A stretch of 64,000 bases of DNA from Marinibacterium anthonyi. GTDB taxonomy: Bacteria > Pseudomonadota > Alphaproteobacteria > Rhodobacterales > Rhodobacteraceae. The notes under the pieces are model-generated. The model saw only the letters and a program-made list of their open reading frames with translations. It did no database searches and was not told the origin of the DNA. Shown in pieces: positions 44,726 through 54,109 of the stretch. Both the position numbers and the translations under genes were made by a program. Positions within the stretch are counted from its first letter, which is position 1, and each line of letters opens with the position of its first letter. The stretch is from positions 3,707,501 through 3,771,500 of the forward strand of contig CP031585.1 in the NCBI GenBank assembly GCA_003217735.2. The letters run 5' to 3'.

Positions 44726-47281
44726 ATGCGCGACGCCGCTCCCCAGACCATTCACCTCTCGGACTACACGCCTTTCGGATGGATCGTGGACAAGGTGGAG
44801 CTTGTATTTGCCCTTACCGCGAACGCCACGCGGGTCAAGAGCCGTATTGCCTTCTCGCCCAATCCTGACGCACCGGCGCAGGATTTTTTCCTGCATGGGG
44901 AAGACCTGAACCTGATCTCGGCCCGTATCGACGGTGCCCCTGTTGACACCCAACTGACAGACCAGGGCCTGACCTGCCAGACACCTGACAAAGCCTTCCT
45001 GTGGGAGGCCGAGGTCGAGATCGACCCGGCGAACAACACTGCGCTGGAAGGGCTTTACATGTCGAACGGCATGTACTGCACCCAGTGCGAGGCGGAAGGG
45101 TTCCGCAAGATCACCTTCTATCCCGATCGCCCCGATGTCATGAGCACCTTCACCGTGCGGATCGAAGGCGATCTGCCGGTGATGCTGTCCAACGGCAACC
45201 CGGTGGCCAAGGGCGACGGGTTCGCCCAATGGCACGACCCCTGGCCCAAACCCGCCTACCTGTTCGCGCTGGTCGCCGGTGACCTCGTGGCCCATTCGGA
45301 TCATTTCACGACCATGTCCGGCAAGCCTGTCGATCTGAACCTGTGGGTCCGGCCGGGCGACGAGGGCAAATGCGCCTTCGGCATGGAGGCGCTGAAGAAG
45401 TCGATGAAGTGGGACGAGGACGTCTATGGCCGCGAATACGACCTGGATGTCTTCAACATCGTCGCGGTCGACGATTTCAACATGGGCGCGATGGAGAACA
45501 AGGGGCTGAACATCTTCAACTCCTCCGCCGTGCTGGCCAGCCCCGAAACCTCGACCGACATGAATTTCGAACGGATCGAGGCGATCATCGCGCATGAATA
45601 TTTCCACAACTGGACCGGCAACCGCATCACCTGCCGCGACTGGTTTCAGCTGTGCCTGAAGGAAGGGCTGACGGTCTATCGCGACTCGCAGTTCACGTCC
45701 GACATGCGGTCGGCCCCGGTCAAGCGGATCCAGGACGCGATCGACCTGCGCGCGCGCCAATTCCCCGAGGATGGCGGTCCGCTGGCCCACCCGGTGCGGC
45801 CCGATCACTACCAGGAGATCAACAATTTCTACACCGCCACCGTCTATGAAAAGGGCGCCGAGGTCATCGGCATGCTCAAGCGGCTGGTGGGGGATGATGC
45901 TTATAAACAGGCGCTGGACCTGTATTTCGACCGCCACGACGGGCAGGCCTGCACGATCGAGGACTGGCTGCAGGTGTTTCAGGATGCGACAGGCCGCGAC
46001 CTGACCCAGTTCAAGCGTTGGTACACCCAGGCCGGCACGCCCAAGGTCACCGTGGCCGAGGACTGGGCGGAGGAAGACGGCACCTATACCCTGACCTTCA
46101 CGCAAAAGACAAAGCCGTCGGCCGCCACACCGGCGCCGCAGCCGCAGGTGATTCCGATGGCCGTGGGCCTCTTGAACCCCAATGGCGACGAGGTCGTGCC
46201 GACCACGGTGCTGGAAATCACGCAAGCCACGCAAAGCTTTACCTTCAAGGATCTCGCGTCGAAGCCCGTGCCGTCCCTGCTGCGCGGTTTCTCGGCGCCG
46301 GTGGTTCTGGATCGCGACAGTTCGACCGGGGAAAAGGCGTTCCTGCTGGCTCATGACACCGACAGTTTCACCCGGTGGGAGGCCGGCAACATGCTGGCCC
46401 GCCAGACGCTGCTGGACATGGCGGAAAACGGCGCCGCACCCGCGCCGGCCTACCTGGACGGGATCCAGGCGGTGCTGCGCGACGACACGCTGGACCCGGC
46501 CTACCGCGCGCTGATGCTGTCGCTGCCAAGCCAGTCGTCGCTGGCCAGCTCCCTGGCCGACAAGGGCGTGACGCCGGATCCGGACGCGATCTGGCAGGCG
46601 GTCGAGACCCTGCGCCAGACGCTGGCGGAACACCTGCAGGACCTTCTGCCCCGGCTGGCGGCGGAAACCACGGTGGAGGCGCCCTATCAGCCCGATGCCG
46701 ACCAATCCGGCAAGCGCGCCCTGGGCGGCGCGGTTCTGGGCCTGCTGACGCGGCTGGACGGTGGCGCGGCGGCGGCCGTGCAATACGACAAGGCCGACAA
46801 CATGACGCTGCAGCTGACGGCGCTTGGCTGCCTGCTGCTGGCCGGCAAGGGAGAGGCGCAGGTGCAGGCCTTCTACGATCAATGGAAGGCCGATCGGCTG
46901 GTGATCGACAAGTGGTTCGGCTTGCAGATCATGCAATCGACACCCGACCGGACCGTCACCATTGCCGATGCGCTGACCCATCATCCCGACTTCAACATGA
47001 AGAACCCGAACCGCTTCCGCGCCACGCTGGGCGCGCTGGCCGGTCATCACGCCGGGTTCCATGCCGCTGACGGGTCCGGGTATGCGCTGCTGGCCGACTG
47101 GCTGATCAAGCTTGATCCGCTGAACCCGCAGACCACGGCGCGGATGTGCACCGCCTTCCAGACCTGGAAACGCTATGACAGCGGACGCCAGGCCCATGCC
47201 CGCGCGGCGCTGGAACGCATTGCGGCAACGCCCGGCCTGTCGCGCGACACGACCGAGATGGTGCAGCGGATGCTGGCCTGA
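44726..47281 (+). CDS. pepN: Aminopeptidase N (M1 family)
   Basis: An 851-residue zinc aminopeptidase of the cytoplasmic PepN type. The N-terminal substrate-anchoring motif GAMEN (as NMGAMENKG) is near residue 254 and the zinc motif HEYFHNW near residue 289, with the third zinc ligand in LKEGLTVYRDSQF; all are intact. The long alpha-helical C-terminal domain from about 540 on (e.g. FLLAHDTDSFTRWEAGNMLARQ) is normal for this family. It cleaves N-terminal residues from peptides and would finish degradation of imported peptides. The ATG at 44726 starts MRDAAPQTIHLSDY. Confidence 0.95.
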   Translation: MRDAAPQTIHLSDYTPFGWIVDKVELVFALTANATRVKSRIAFSPNPDAPAQDFFLHGEDLNLISARIDGAPVDTQLTDQGLTCQTPDKAFLWEAEVEIDPANNTALEGLYMSNGMYCTQCEAEGFRKITFYPDRPDVMSTFTVRIEGDLPVMLSNGNPVAKGDGFAQWHDPWPKPAYLFALVAGDLVAHSDHFTTMSGKPVDLNLWVRPGDEGKCAFGMEALKKSMKWDEDVYGREYDLDVFNIVAVDDFNMGAMENKGLNIFNSSAVLASPETSTDMNFERIEAIIAHEYFHNWTGNRITCRDWFQLCLKEGLTVYRDSQFTSDMRSAPVKRIQDAIDLRARQFPEDGGPLAHPVRPDHYQEINNFYTATVYEKGAEVIGMLKRLVGDDAYKQALDLYFDRHDGQACTIEDWLQVFQDATGRDLTQFKRWYTQAGTPKVTVAEDWAEEDGTYTLTFTQKTKPSAATPAPQPQVIPMAVGLLNPNGDEVVPTTVLEITQATQSFTFKDLASKPVPSLLRGFSAPVVLDRDSSTGEKAFLLAHDTDSFTRWEAGNMLARQTLLDMAENGAAPAPAYLDGIQAVLRDDTLDPAYRALMLSLPSQSSLASSLADKGVTPDPDAIWQAVETLRQTLAEHLQDLLPRLAAETTVEAPYQPDADQSGKRALGGAVLGLLTRLDGGAAAAVQYDKADNMTLQLTALGCLLLAGKGEAQVQAFYDQWKADRLVIDKWFGLQIMQSTPDRTVTIADALTHHPDFNMKNPNRFRATLGALAGHHAGFHAADGSGYALLADWLIKLDPLNPQTTARMCTAFQTWKRYDSGRQAHARAALERIAATPGLSRDTTEMVQRMLA

Positions 47282-47296
47282 GAACCCCGCCGGCCG

Positions 47297-47731
47297 ATGT
47301 CCTTCGTTCATGAAAGCAACGGCCGGCGGCTTTCGACCGCCCTGATCGTCGCGGCGGTCTGGGCGGCATTGATCGCCCTCGGGATCGGGTTGAACGCCAG
47401 TCCTTGGGTGCTGGGCCCGCTGGCGCTGGTCACCCTGCCCGCGATCTGGGATCTGCTGCGCGATCCCAAGGTCCGCGTCACCCTGGACGATACCGCGCTC
47501 AGCTGGCAGGCTGGCCGCCGCGATGGCCATGTGCCGCTGGCCCGCATCCGACTGGCCCGGTTCGACACGCTCTGGGATTTCTCGGTCCGGCTGACGCTGG
47601 AGATGACCGACGGCGCCCGCCTGCGCCTGCCGCCGGACTGCACACCGCCGCACCGCGCCTTCGAATCGCAATTGCAGCAACGCGGTGTCGCCACGGTGCG
47701 CCACCATTTCGTTCCCCGCAGGGACCCCTGA
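47297..47731 (+). CDS. Membrane-anchored protein of unknown function
   Basis: A 144-residue protein with two N-terminal membrane segments (LIVAAVWAALIALGIGLNAS and WVLGPLALVTLPAIWDLL) followed by a soluble domain: PKVRVTLDDTALSWQAGRRDGHVPLARIRLARFDTLWDFSVRLTLEM. The layout resembles the short PH-like domain proteins that carry a helical hairpin before a beta barrel. It starts 16 bp after pepN on the same strand and could be co-transcribed. No family named. Confidence 0.65.
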   Translation: MSFVHESNGRRLSTALIVAAVWAALIALGIGLNASPWVLGPLALVTLPAIWDLLRDPKVRVTLDDTALSWQAGRRDGHVPLARIRLARFDTLWDFSVRLTLEMTDGARLRLPPDCTPPHRAFESQLQQRGVATVRHHFVPRRDP

Positions 47732-47888
47732 CACATTGCGCGCGGGTTCTTGAGCGTTATCAATCACCTGGATGTCATCCCAAGTGACACAAACGCGGTC
47801 AATGACACGAAATCCACCCAATACCCGCCATGTTTGCGCCGTAAAGCCGGGCGATCAAGAAGCTCGATTTCCTCACGATCTGTGACTT

Positions 47889-49166
47889 ATGCAACATTCG
47901 ATCACCTCAGCCATCCGGGCGCTTCGCAATTCGGTGCAGTCCATCGTTCTTCCGAAGGCTCCTCTGGAACCGCTGGGCCTGCCCGCGCCGCTGCGGCCTT
48001 CGCCGGATATCAATCCCGAGGCCTGCCTGGACATTCCAGTCCGCGAAAGCGCCGATCAGCAGATGCGCGACGGCATGATCGCCCGGGGCCGTTTCCTGGC
48101 CCGGCAGGAAATGTGGGCCGAATTCTGCGACGACATCGCGTTGACGGAATCCGCCAGGCTGACGACGCCGGCCGGCATGCCCCTGGCCGACCTGCTGGCG
48201 CTTGGGGCGCGGGCGGACGTGGTGATGGCGGCGGAACATGCGCTGCAGGATGGCCAGCCCTCCAGGGATGCGCCGCTGAACGCGGGGATCCGGGCCCTGG
48301 AAGAGGTCCTGGCCGCCCATCCCGAAAGCTATCCGATGGCGCTGGTGGTCGGGCTGGCGCATATCGACATCGGTTGGGCCTGGCGCGGCACCGGGTGGGA
48401 ACCCACGGTGCCCCGGGCCAATCGCGACGCCTTTTATCACCATTTCTCGCGCGCCCGAGAGATCCTGGCCCCCTATTGCGGCCTGGAATACGACAGCCCC
48501 GCCCTGGCCGCTGCCCGCTGCGCGCTGCTGGCCATCGACGAGGACCCGCAGGGCCGCATCGCCGACGATTACGAAGACCTCATCGATCTGGACCCAAGGA
48601 ACCACCGCCACATGCGGGCGCTGGGGATCAACCTGTTGCCGCGCTGGTTCGGCAGCTACGACCAGCTTGACCTGGAAGCGCGGCGGACAGCGGCGCGGAC
48701 CCAGGACGTCTGGGGCCACGGCGCCTACACCTGGGTCTACCTGGACGCGGTGGCCACGGACGAAGACGCCTGCGCCCGGATCGACGTGGATTTCTTTGTC
48801 GACGGTCTGCACGACATCATCGCCGCGCGGCCCGACCAGGCCATGGTCAACCAGCTGACCGCCTATTGCGCCGTGACGCTGCAACAGCGGTTGGGCTTTG
48901 ATTCCACCGCAGATTTCACCCGCACCCGCCTGTCGGACTGCGCCCGCTGGCTGATCCGCGACCACCTGACCGAGGTGCATCCCCTGATCTGGGCCCATGC
49001 CGCCGAAGAGCTTGACACCGCGTCGCGCATCACCTCGAACCGGCGCTTTGCCGCACGGGGCCGGTCGGACGCGCTGCAGGCGATCTGCGACAGCTTCGCC
49101 GAGGACATCATGAGCGGCCACCAGGTGCGCTTTACCCCGCACGGGCCCGAGCTTCACCGGCTCTGA
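47889..49166 (+). CDS. Conserved-looking cytoplasmic protein of unknown function
   Basis: A 425-residue protein without signal peptide or membrane helix. It is rich in short helices with Trp, Ala and Asp pairs (ARGRFLARQEMWAEFCDDIALTES; EEVLAAHPESYPMALVVGLAHIDIGWAWRGTGWEP; DLDPRNHRHMRALGINLLPRWFGSYDQLDLEARRTA), consistent with a helical-repeat or TPR-like fold. I do not recognise the family. It is monocistronic with no regulator beside it. The ATG at 47889 is likely but weakly supported, since no ribosome-binding site stands out. Confidence 0.65.
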   Translation: MQHSITSAIRALRNSVQSIVLPKAPLEPLGLPAPLRPSPDINPEACLDIPVRESADQQMRDGMIARGRFLARQEMWAEFCDDIALTESARLTTPAGMPLADLLALGARADVVMAAEHALQDGQPSRDAPLNAGIRALEEVLAAHPESYPMALVVGLAHIDIGWAWRGTGWEPTVPRANRDAFYHHFSRAREILAPYCGLEYDSPALAAARCALLAIDEDPQGRIADDYEDLIDLDPRNHRHMRALGINLLPRWFGSYDQLDLEARRTAARTQDVWGHGAYTWVYLDAVATDEDACARIDVDFFVDGLHDIIAARPDQAMVNQLTAYCAVTLQQRLGFDSTADFTRTRLSDCARWLIRDHLTEVHPLIWAHAAEELDTASRITSNRRFAARGRSDALQAICDSFAEDIMSGHQVRFTPHGPELHRL

Positions 49167-49188
49167 AACGATCGACTGACATGGGCGG

Positions 49189-49263
49189 CCTGTCCCAGGC
49201 TTGTCCTTGGCCTGTCCCAGGCTTGTCCCAGGCTTGTCCTTGGCTTGCTCTGGCTTGCTCTGG
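49189..49263. repeat. Tandem 11-bp repeats upstream of gatB
   Basis: Seven units of C(C/T)TGTCC(C/T)(A/T)GG or a 10-bp variant CTTGCTCTGG run head to tail from 49189 to 49263. The 11-bp period is close to one DNA helical turn. They end 51 bp before the gatB start codon. Confidence 0.75.
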
Positions 49264-49314
49264 CCGCGCCCCTGCCGTAGAACGCGCACCAGCCCGCAGA
49301 CAGGAGCCGCGACG

Positions 49315-50826
49315 ATGCTCGACCTTACCTATGACGCCCCAAAGCCGAAGATCATTGCCGGAGCCAAGCACGACTGGGAACTGGTGATCGGGATGGAAGT
49401 CCACGCCCAGGTCAGCTCGCGCTCAAAGCTGTTTTCGGGTGCGTCGACGCAATTCGGCGCCGAACCCAATTCCAACGTCGCCTTCGTGGATGCCGCGATG
49501 CCGGGAATGTTGCCCGTTATCAACGAGTTCTGCGTTGAACAGGCGGTGCGGACCGGGCTGGGTCTGAAGGCGCAGATCAACCTGGTCTCGGCCTTCGACC
49601 GCAAGAATTACTTCTACCCCGACCTGCCGCAGGGCTACCAGATCTCGCAGTTGTACCACCCGATCGTGGGCGAAGGCGAAGTGCTGGTCGAGATGGGCGA
49701 AGGCATTGCCCGGCTGGTGCGGATCGAACGGATCCATATCGAGCAGGACGCGGGCAAGTCGATCCACGACATGGATCCGAACATGTCCTTCGTCGATCTC
49801 AACCGCACCGGCGTCGCGCTGATGGAGATCGTGTCGCGCCCCGATATCCGCGGCCCCGAAGAAGCCGCGGCCTATATCGCGAAGCTGCGCCAGATCCTGC
49901 GCTATCTGGGCACCTGCGACGGCAACATGCAGAACGGCAACCTGCGGGCCGACGTGAACGTGTCGATCTGCCTGCCCGGGGCTTACGAGAAGTATCAGGA
50001 AACACAGGACTTTTCGCACCTGGGCACACGGTGCGAGATCAAGAACATGAACTCCATGCGGTTCATCCAGCAGGCCATCGAGGTGGAAGCGAAACGCCAG
50101 ATCGCCATCGTGGAAGCCGGCGGCAAGGTCGATCAGGAGACGCGCCTGTATGACCCCGACAAGGGCGAAACGCGGTCGATGCGGTCCAAGGAAGAGGCGC
50201 ATGATTACCGCTACTTCCCCGACCCCGACCTGATGCCGCTTGAGATCGAACAAAGTTGGGTCGACGGGATCCTGGCGTCCTTGCCCGAGCTTCCGGATGG
50301 AAAGAAATCGCGGTTTATCAAGGACTTCGGGCTGACGGACTATGACGCGTCGGTGCTGACGGCGGATGTCGAATCGGCGGCCTATTTCGAAGCCGTCGCC
50401 GAAGGGCGCGATGGCAAGATGGCGGCCAACTGGGTGATCAACGAATTGTTCGGCCGCCTGAAGAAGGAAGATCACGACATCACCGCCAGCCCGGTGTCGC
50501 CGGCGCAGCTGGGCGGGATCATCGACCTGATCGCCAAGGGCGACATTTCCGGCAAGATCGCCAAGGACCTGTTCGAGATTGTCTACAACGAAGGCGGCGA
50601 TCCTGCTGATATCGTTGAGAAACGCGGGATGAAACAGGTCACGGACACGGGCGCCATCGAGGCGGCCGTGGACGAGGTGATCGCGGCCAACCCGGCGCAG
50701 GTGGAGAAGGCCAAGGCCAATCCGAAACTGGCCGGCTGGTTCGTCGGACAGGTCATGAAGGCGACCGGCGGCAAGGCCAACCCGAAGGCCGTGAACGACC
50801 TGGTGGCGGCGAAGCTGGGGCTTTGA
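49315..50826 (+). CDS. gatB: Aspartyl/glutamyl-tRNA amidotransferase subunit B
   Basis: A 503-residue subunit of the GatCAB complex, which converts Glu-tRNA(Gln) and Asp-tRNA(Asn) to the amidated forms. [19 protein letters not shown] begins the catalytic cradle, [11 protein letters not shown] and [19 protein letters not shown] mark the ATP/kinase site, and [14 protein letters not shown] follows. The C-terminal helical GatB/YqeY tail domain (residues about 345-503) is complete through [12 protein letters not shown]. The ATG at 49315 is preceded by CAGGAG; a longer in-frame reading covers the upstream 11-bp repeats and is not expected to be translated. Confidence 0.95.
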   Translation: MLDLTYDAPKPKIIAGAKHDWELVIGMEVHAQVSSRSKLFSGASTQFGAEPNSNVAFVDAAMPGMLPVINEFCVEQAVRTGLGLKAQINLVSAFDRKNYFYPDLPQGYQISQLYHPIVGEGEVLVEMGEGIARLVRIERIHIEQDAGKSIHDMDPNMSFVDLNRTGVALMEIVSRPDIRGPEEAAAYIAKLRQILRYLGTCDGNMQNGNLRADVNVSICLPGAYEKYQETQDFSHLGTRCEIKNMNSMRFIQQAIEVEAKRQIAIVEAGGKVDQETRLYDPDKGETRSMRSKEEAHDYRYFPDPDLMPLEIEQSWVDGILASLPELPDGKKSRFIKDFGLTDYDASVLTADVESAAYFEAVAEGRDGKMAANWVINELFGRLKKEDHDITASPVSPAQLGGIIDLIAKGDISGKIAKDLFEIVYNEGGDPADIVEKRGMKQVTDTGAIEAAVDEVIAANPAQVEKAKANPKLAGWFVGQVMKATGGKANPKAVNDLVAAKLGL

Positions 50827-50827
50827 G

Positions 50828-50856
50828 GTAGGATGGGTGCTGAGCACCCATCTTAC
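50828..50856. repeat. Palindromic repeat element downstream of gatB
   Basis: GATGGGTGC-TGA-GCACCCATC with flanking GTAG and TTAC gives a 12-bp imperfect hairpin two bases after the gatB stop codon. It is the intergenic copy of the element embedded in mccB (3557-3585). Its position could also allow it to act as a gatB 3' hairpin. Confidence 0.75.
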
Positions 50857-50880
50857 GCCTGATACGCGGTGTTTTGACGG

Positions 50881-50920
50881 TTTTGTACAAAACTCCAGGG
50901 GCGGATTGTCTGTTTTGTAC
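50881..50920 (+). promoter_or_regulatory. Paired TTTTGTAC sites upstream of the thioesterase gene
   Basis: TTTTGTAC occurs at 50881-50888, where it is part of the perfect palindrome GTTTTGTACAAAAC, and at 50913-50920. The 32-bp spacing is the same as at 2717-2756. It lies 117 bp before the start of the thioesterase gene and is a candidate operator. Confidence 0.4.
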
Positions 50921-51037
50921 ATCTGAATCCGGCGCGGATCGGACACGAGGCACGGCGGGATAACCCCCGCCCTGCGGCTGGTGGATCCCGGCGAGCGCCG
51001 CTAGGGTCGGCGCGGTTGCAAAGAGGAGCTCCGCGTC

Positions 51038-51517
51038 ATGTCCCAGCCCGCCCCCTTCATGTCTTCGGTCATGGAAATCATCCCCGATTGGATCGACTAC
51101 AATGGCCACCTGAACATGGCCTATTACAACGTGCTGTTCGACCAGGGCGCGGATGAGAGTTACGCCTTGCTGGGGTTCGGGCCGGAGTATGCGGCGCGGG
51201 GGTTCACGACCTACACGGCGGAATTCCACCTGTGCTACGTGCGCGAGCTGCACCTGGGGGACAAGGTGCGCGTCAGCACTCAGCTGATCGATCATGACGA
51301 GAAGCGGTTTCATACCTACCAGGAGATCCACCACGAAGATGGCTGGCTGGCCGCGACAGGCGAAGCGCTGGCGCTGCATATCGACCGGTCGGGGCCGAAG
51401 GTGGCGCCGTTTCCCGAGGATATCGCAAAGCGGCTGGCCGAGATGAAGGCGGCACATGACGGGCTGGGCTGGCCGGAGCGCGCGGGGCGGTCCGTGGGGA
51501 TCCGGCGCAAGGGGTGA
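51038..51517 (+). CDS. Hotdog-fold acyl-CoA thioesterase
   Basis: A 159-residue protein of the 4-hydroxybenzoyl-CoA thioesterase type. The active-site motif DYNGHLNMAYYNVLFDQGAD is at about residues 20-39 and the strand region VRELHLGDKVRVSTQLIDHDEKRFH is typical of the hotdog beta sheet. Its substrate is unknown; relatives hydrolyse aromatic or carnitine-related acyl-CoA. AGAGGAG precedes the ATG. Paired GTACAAAA-type sites lie upstream. Confidence 0.85.
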   Translation: MSQPAPFMSSVMEIIPDWIDYNGHLNMAYYNVLFDQGADESYALLGFGPEYAARGFTTYTAEFHLCYVRELHLGDKVRVSTQLIDHDEKRFHTYQEIHHEDGWLAATGEALALHIDRSGPKVAPFPEDIAKRLAEMKAAHDGLGWPERAGRSVGIRRKG

Positions 51518-51661
51518 CCCCGAACGCCGCGTCACTGGGCGCAAATCGGGTGTCGGGTGGACAACAACGCGCGAGGAATCGCCGCCGCGACCGATCGCGG
51601 GCTTTCTTCGGGCGCGGGGTCTGGTAGTCTCCGCCGGGTTTCGCAGAAAGGACCGGTCGCG

Positions 51662-52225
51662 ATGGCGCATTTCGAGTACAAGGTCGTCCCAGCCCCAACC
51701 CGGGGCGACAAGGTCAAGGGTGTCAAACAGCCCGAGGCGCGGTTCGCTCACAGCGTCGAGGCGGTGCTGAACCAGATGGCCGAAGGCGGATGGGAATTCG
51801 TCCGGGCCGAGATGCTGCCCAGCGAGGAACGGTCAGGCATTTCCAAGACCACGCGCGAATGGCGCAACCTTCTGGTGTTTCGCCGCGAACGCACCGGGGC
51901 CGAGCGGGCAGAACCCGTGTTCACGGCGGCCCCCGCCGCGCGAACCGTGCCGCAGGCGGAGCCGGTGATGACGCAGGGCCACGCGGCCGACACCGACGCG
52001 GTGGTTGCGCAGGCCCCGGAGGAGGCCGCCGTGGAGAACGTGCCCGCCGAAGCGCCCGCCGAAGGGCCCGTGGACACGCCCGCAGACGAGCCCAAGGTGC
52101 TGCGCGCGATCGAGCCCGGTCCGGGCGCGACCCCGGCCATCAAGCCGGTCGACAAACCCGTCGGCAAGCCGGGCATCAAGACGGATGGCCCGGTTCTTCT
52201 GGGACGCTGGCGCGACCGGAGCTGA
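51662..52225 (+). CDS. DUF4177-like protein with Pro/Ala-rich tail
   Basis: A 187-residue protein. The first about 75 residues (FEYKVVPAPTRGDKVKGVK, then LNQMAEGGWEFVRAEMLP) match the small DUF4177 domain, whose members are often encoded near stress genes and have no known function. The remainder is low complexity (Ala, Pro, Glu and Lys: EAPAEGPVDTPADEPKVLR) and probably unstructured. The ATG at 51662 has AAAGGA upstream. It is convergent with the BolA gene, nine bases apart. Confidence 0.7.
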   Translation: MAHFEYKVVPAPTRGDKVKGVKQPEARFAHSVEAVLNQMAEGGWEFVRAEMLPSEERSGISKTTREWRNLLVFRRERTGAERAEPVFTAAPAARTVPQAEPVMTQGHAADTDAVVAQAPEEAAVENVPAEAPAEGPVDTPADEPKVLRAIEPGPGATPAIKPVDKPVGKPGIKTDGPVLLGRWRDRS

Positions 52226-52234
52226 GCGGCGATG

Positions 52235-52513
52235 TCAGGTGCCGATATCCAGGGCCAGCGCATGGATCCGCCCGATCAGGTCGGGCCCAAGGGCGGCATG
52301 CACCGCGCGGTGGCGCGCCACGCGCGACTGGCCGTTGAAGGCGGGCGCGCGGATGGTGACGTGGAAGTGGCTTTCGCCGCCTTCCTGGAACCCGGCGTGG
52401 CCCCTGTGCTTTTCGCTCTCGTCGATGATTTCCAGGGCAGTCGGCGCAAACGCGTCGATCAACCTGGCCTGCATTTCGGCCGTTACCGGCCCCTGGCTCG
52501 TATCGGTCACCAT
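52235..52513 (-). CDS. BolA family protein
   Basis: A 92-residue BolA-like protein. The core HFHVTIRAPAFNGQSRVARHRAVHAALG (residues about 49-76) has the conserved histidines that bind an iron-sulfur cluster together with a monothiol glutaredoxin. Family members act in iron-sulfur delivery and stress response. It is divergent from a J-domain gene, and the pair stands upstream of cobS and cobT, an arrangement common in alphaproteobacteria. Confidence 0.88.
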   Translation of the reverse strand: MVTDTSQGPVTAEMQARLIDAFAPTALEIIDESEKHRGHAGFQEGGESHFHVTIRAPAFNGQSRVARHRAVHAALGPDLIGRIHALALDIGT

Positions 52514-52587
52514 TTTTTCAAACGCCCCCTTCTATCTGTCGAGACAAAGTTTAAACTCGGCGTTCCGAGTCGAAAAGGTGCCCGCCC

Positions 52588-53211
52588 ATGACCAAGCCTG
52601 ACCCCTTCGGTTTCGATATGTCCGTCTCTGCGTCCAAGAAAAAGAACCCTCGTGGCCGCAGGGGCATGTCCGGCGCATCCGAGACGTCCGTCCGGATCTG
52701 CGACCATCCCGGTTGCGAAGATCCGGGCAAGTTCCGCGCTCCCAAGGCGCCCGATGTCCTGGATGACTTCTTCTGGTTCTGTCAGAAGCACGTCCGGGAA
52801 TATAACCTCAAGTGGAATTTCTTCGATGGCACGACCGAAGCCGAGCTGAACGCGCAGCGGACCAAGGACAAGGTCTGGGAACGCGAGACCAAGCCGCTGG
52901 GCGATCCCGAGGCGCGGGCCTGGGCCCGGCTGGGCATCGAGGACCCGCACCAGGTGCTGGGCGCGAACGGGACGAAGAACAAGGGCCGCCAGGTGACCGG
53001 GCGCAAGCTGCCCCCCACCGAGCGGCGCGCGATCGAGATCCTGGAGGCTCGCGATGACTGGACCAAGGCCGAGGTGCGCAAGGCCTACAAGAAGCTGATC
53101 AAGGTGCTGCACCCGGACATGAACGGCGGCGACCGCAGCCAGGAAGAACAGCTGCAGGAGGTCGTCTGGGCCTGGGACCAGATCAAGGTCAGCCGCAACT
53201 TCAAGGAATGA
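52588..53211 (+). CDS. J-domain protein
   Basis: A 207-residue protein whose C-terminus is a J domain: KAYKKLIKVLHPDMNGGD has the HPD tripeptide (near residue 174) needed to stimulate Hsp70. The N-terminal half carries CDHPGCEDPGKFRAP and FWFCQKHVREYNLKWNFF, with a Cys/His set that could bind zinc, and is not the usual DnaJ layout. It is divergent from bolA across 74 bp. In related genomes a J-domain gene of this kind stands directly before cobS; here several accessory genes intervene. Confidence 0.85.
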   Translation: MTKPDPFGFDMSVSASKKKNPRGRRGMSGASETSVRICDHPGCEDPGKFRAPKAPDVLDDFFWFCQKHVREYNLKWNFFDGTTEAELNAQRTKDKVWERETKPLGDPEARAWARLGIEDPHQVLGANGTKNKGRQVTGRKLPPTERRAIEILEARDDWTKAEVRKAYKKLIKVLHPDMNGGDRSQEEQLQEVVWAWDQIKVSRNFKE

Positions 53212-53418
53212 TCCCGGTGGCGGGGGGCCTGCCCCCTGCCCGGTCCGGCGGTCATGCGAAAGCTGACGTGCCGGGCGGACAATGACGCTTGGCGCCGGGT
53301 GGCTGGTGAAGCCGTCCGCGCCGTTACACGGGTGTCATCACCGCATGCTTAATGCGTCGGAAATGGTCCGGGACGCCCATGGGGCTGCCCGGTCGCTGCA
53401 ACCGAAGCAACGAGCCTC

Positions 53419-54027
53419 ATGACCGATATCCTGTCCCTTCTTCATTCGGCCCTTGCCTGGGCCGCCATCGTGTCCGCCCTGCTGCTGGGCGGTCTTCTTG
53501 CCTGGAACCTGCGCTGTCCCGCCTTCGGCTTCTGGCCGGCGGCGTCGGGGTGGCGGCATGCCACCGCCTTTGGGATCTTCCGGGTGTTCTGTGGATCGAC
53601 CGTGGTCTTTGCCCTGTTGGAAATCTGGGCCAACGGGTGGGGGCACTGGCTGCGCTATGCCATCGGCGTGCCGTTCACCTTCGTGGCCTTCGGGATCACG
53701 CTGTGGGGCTACCGGTTCCTGGGGCTGGACAACACCTATTGCGAGGCCGACGGGCTGGTGACCGGGGGGATGTATGCCTATTCGCGCAACCCGCAGTACG
53801 TGACGTCGGTGCTGGCGACCGTGGGGCTGGGGATCGTGGCGGGATCGCTGCTGACGCTGGTTTTCGCGGTGCTGCTGTTCGTTCTGTATTTCCTGTTCAT
53901 CCTGAACGAGGAACGCTGGCTGGCGGCGGGCTATGGCCGGGCTTTCGTCGATTACATGAAGACCACGCCGCGGTTCATCGACGAACGCAGCTTCATGCGG
54001 CTGCGCCGGGACGTGCTGAGGGGGTGA
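53419..54027 (+). CDS. Isoprenylcysteine/phospholipid methyltransferase-like membrane protein
   Basis: A 202-residue integral membrane protein with about five helices (LHSALAWAAIVSALLLGGLLAW; FGIFRVFCGSTVVFALLEIW; YAIGVPFTFVAFGITLWGYRFL; SVLATVGLGIVAGSLLTLVFAVLLFVLYFLFI). The C-terminal SAM-binding pattern is GMYAYSRNPQYVTSV and ILNEERWLAAGYGRAFVDYMKTTPRFI, as in the ICMT/PEMT family. The substrate, an isoprenylated or phospholipid amine, is not known. It is the first accessory gene after the J-domain gene. Confidence 0.8.
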   Translation: MTDILSLLHSALAWAAIVSALLLGGLLAWNLRCPAFGFWPAASGWRHATAFGIFRVFCGSTVVFALLEIWANGWGHWLRYAIGVPFTFVAFGITLWGYRFLGLDNTYCEADGLVTGGMYAYSRNPQYVTSVLATVGLGIVAGSLLTLVFAVLLFVLYFLFILNEERWLAAGYGRAFVDYMKTTPRFIDERSFMRLRRDVLRG

Positions 54028-54109
54028 GGCCCCGCTTGAGGTCCCGGTTGAGGTCCCATCCAGGCCCGTCGGCGCCTTTAGGGGCGCCGGTAGTAGATGC
54101 GCCGGGGCC

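Noticed and set aside
44645-47821. Very long minus-strand open frame opposite pepN
   Set aside because: pepN on the plus strand has all catalytic motifs; the minus frame is a GC-driven shadow with no motif.
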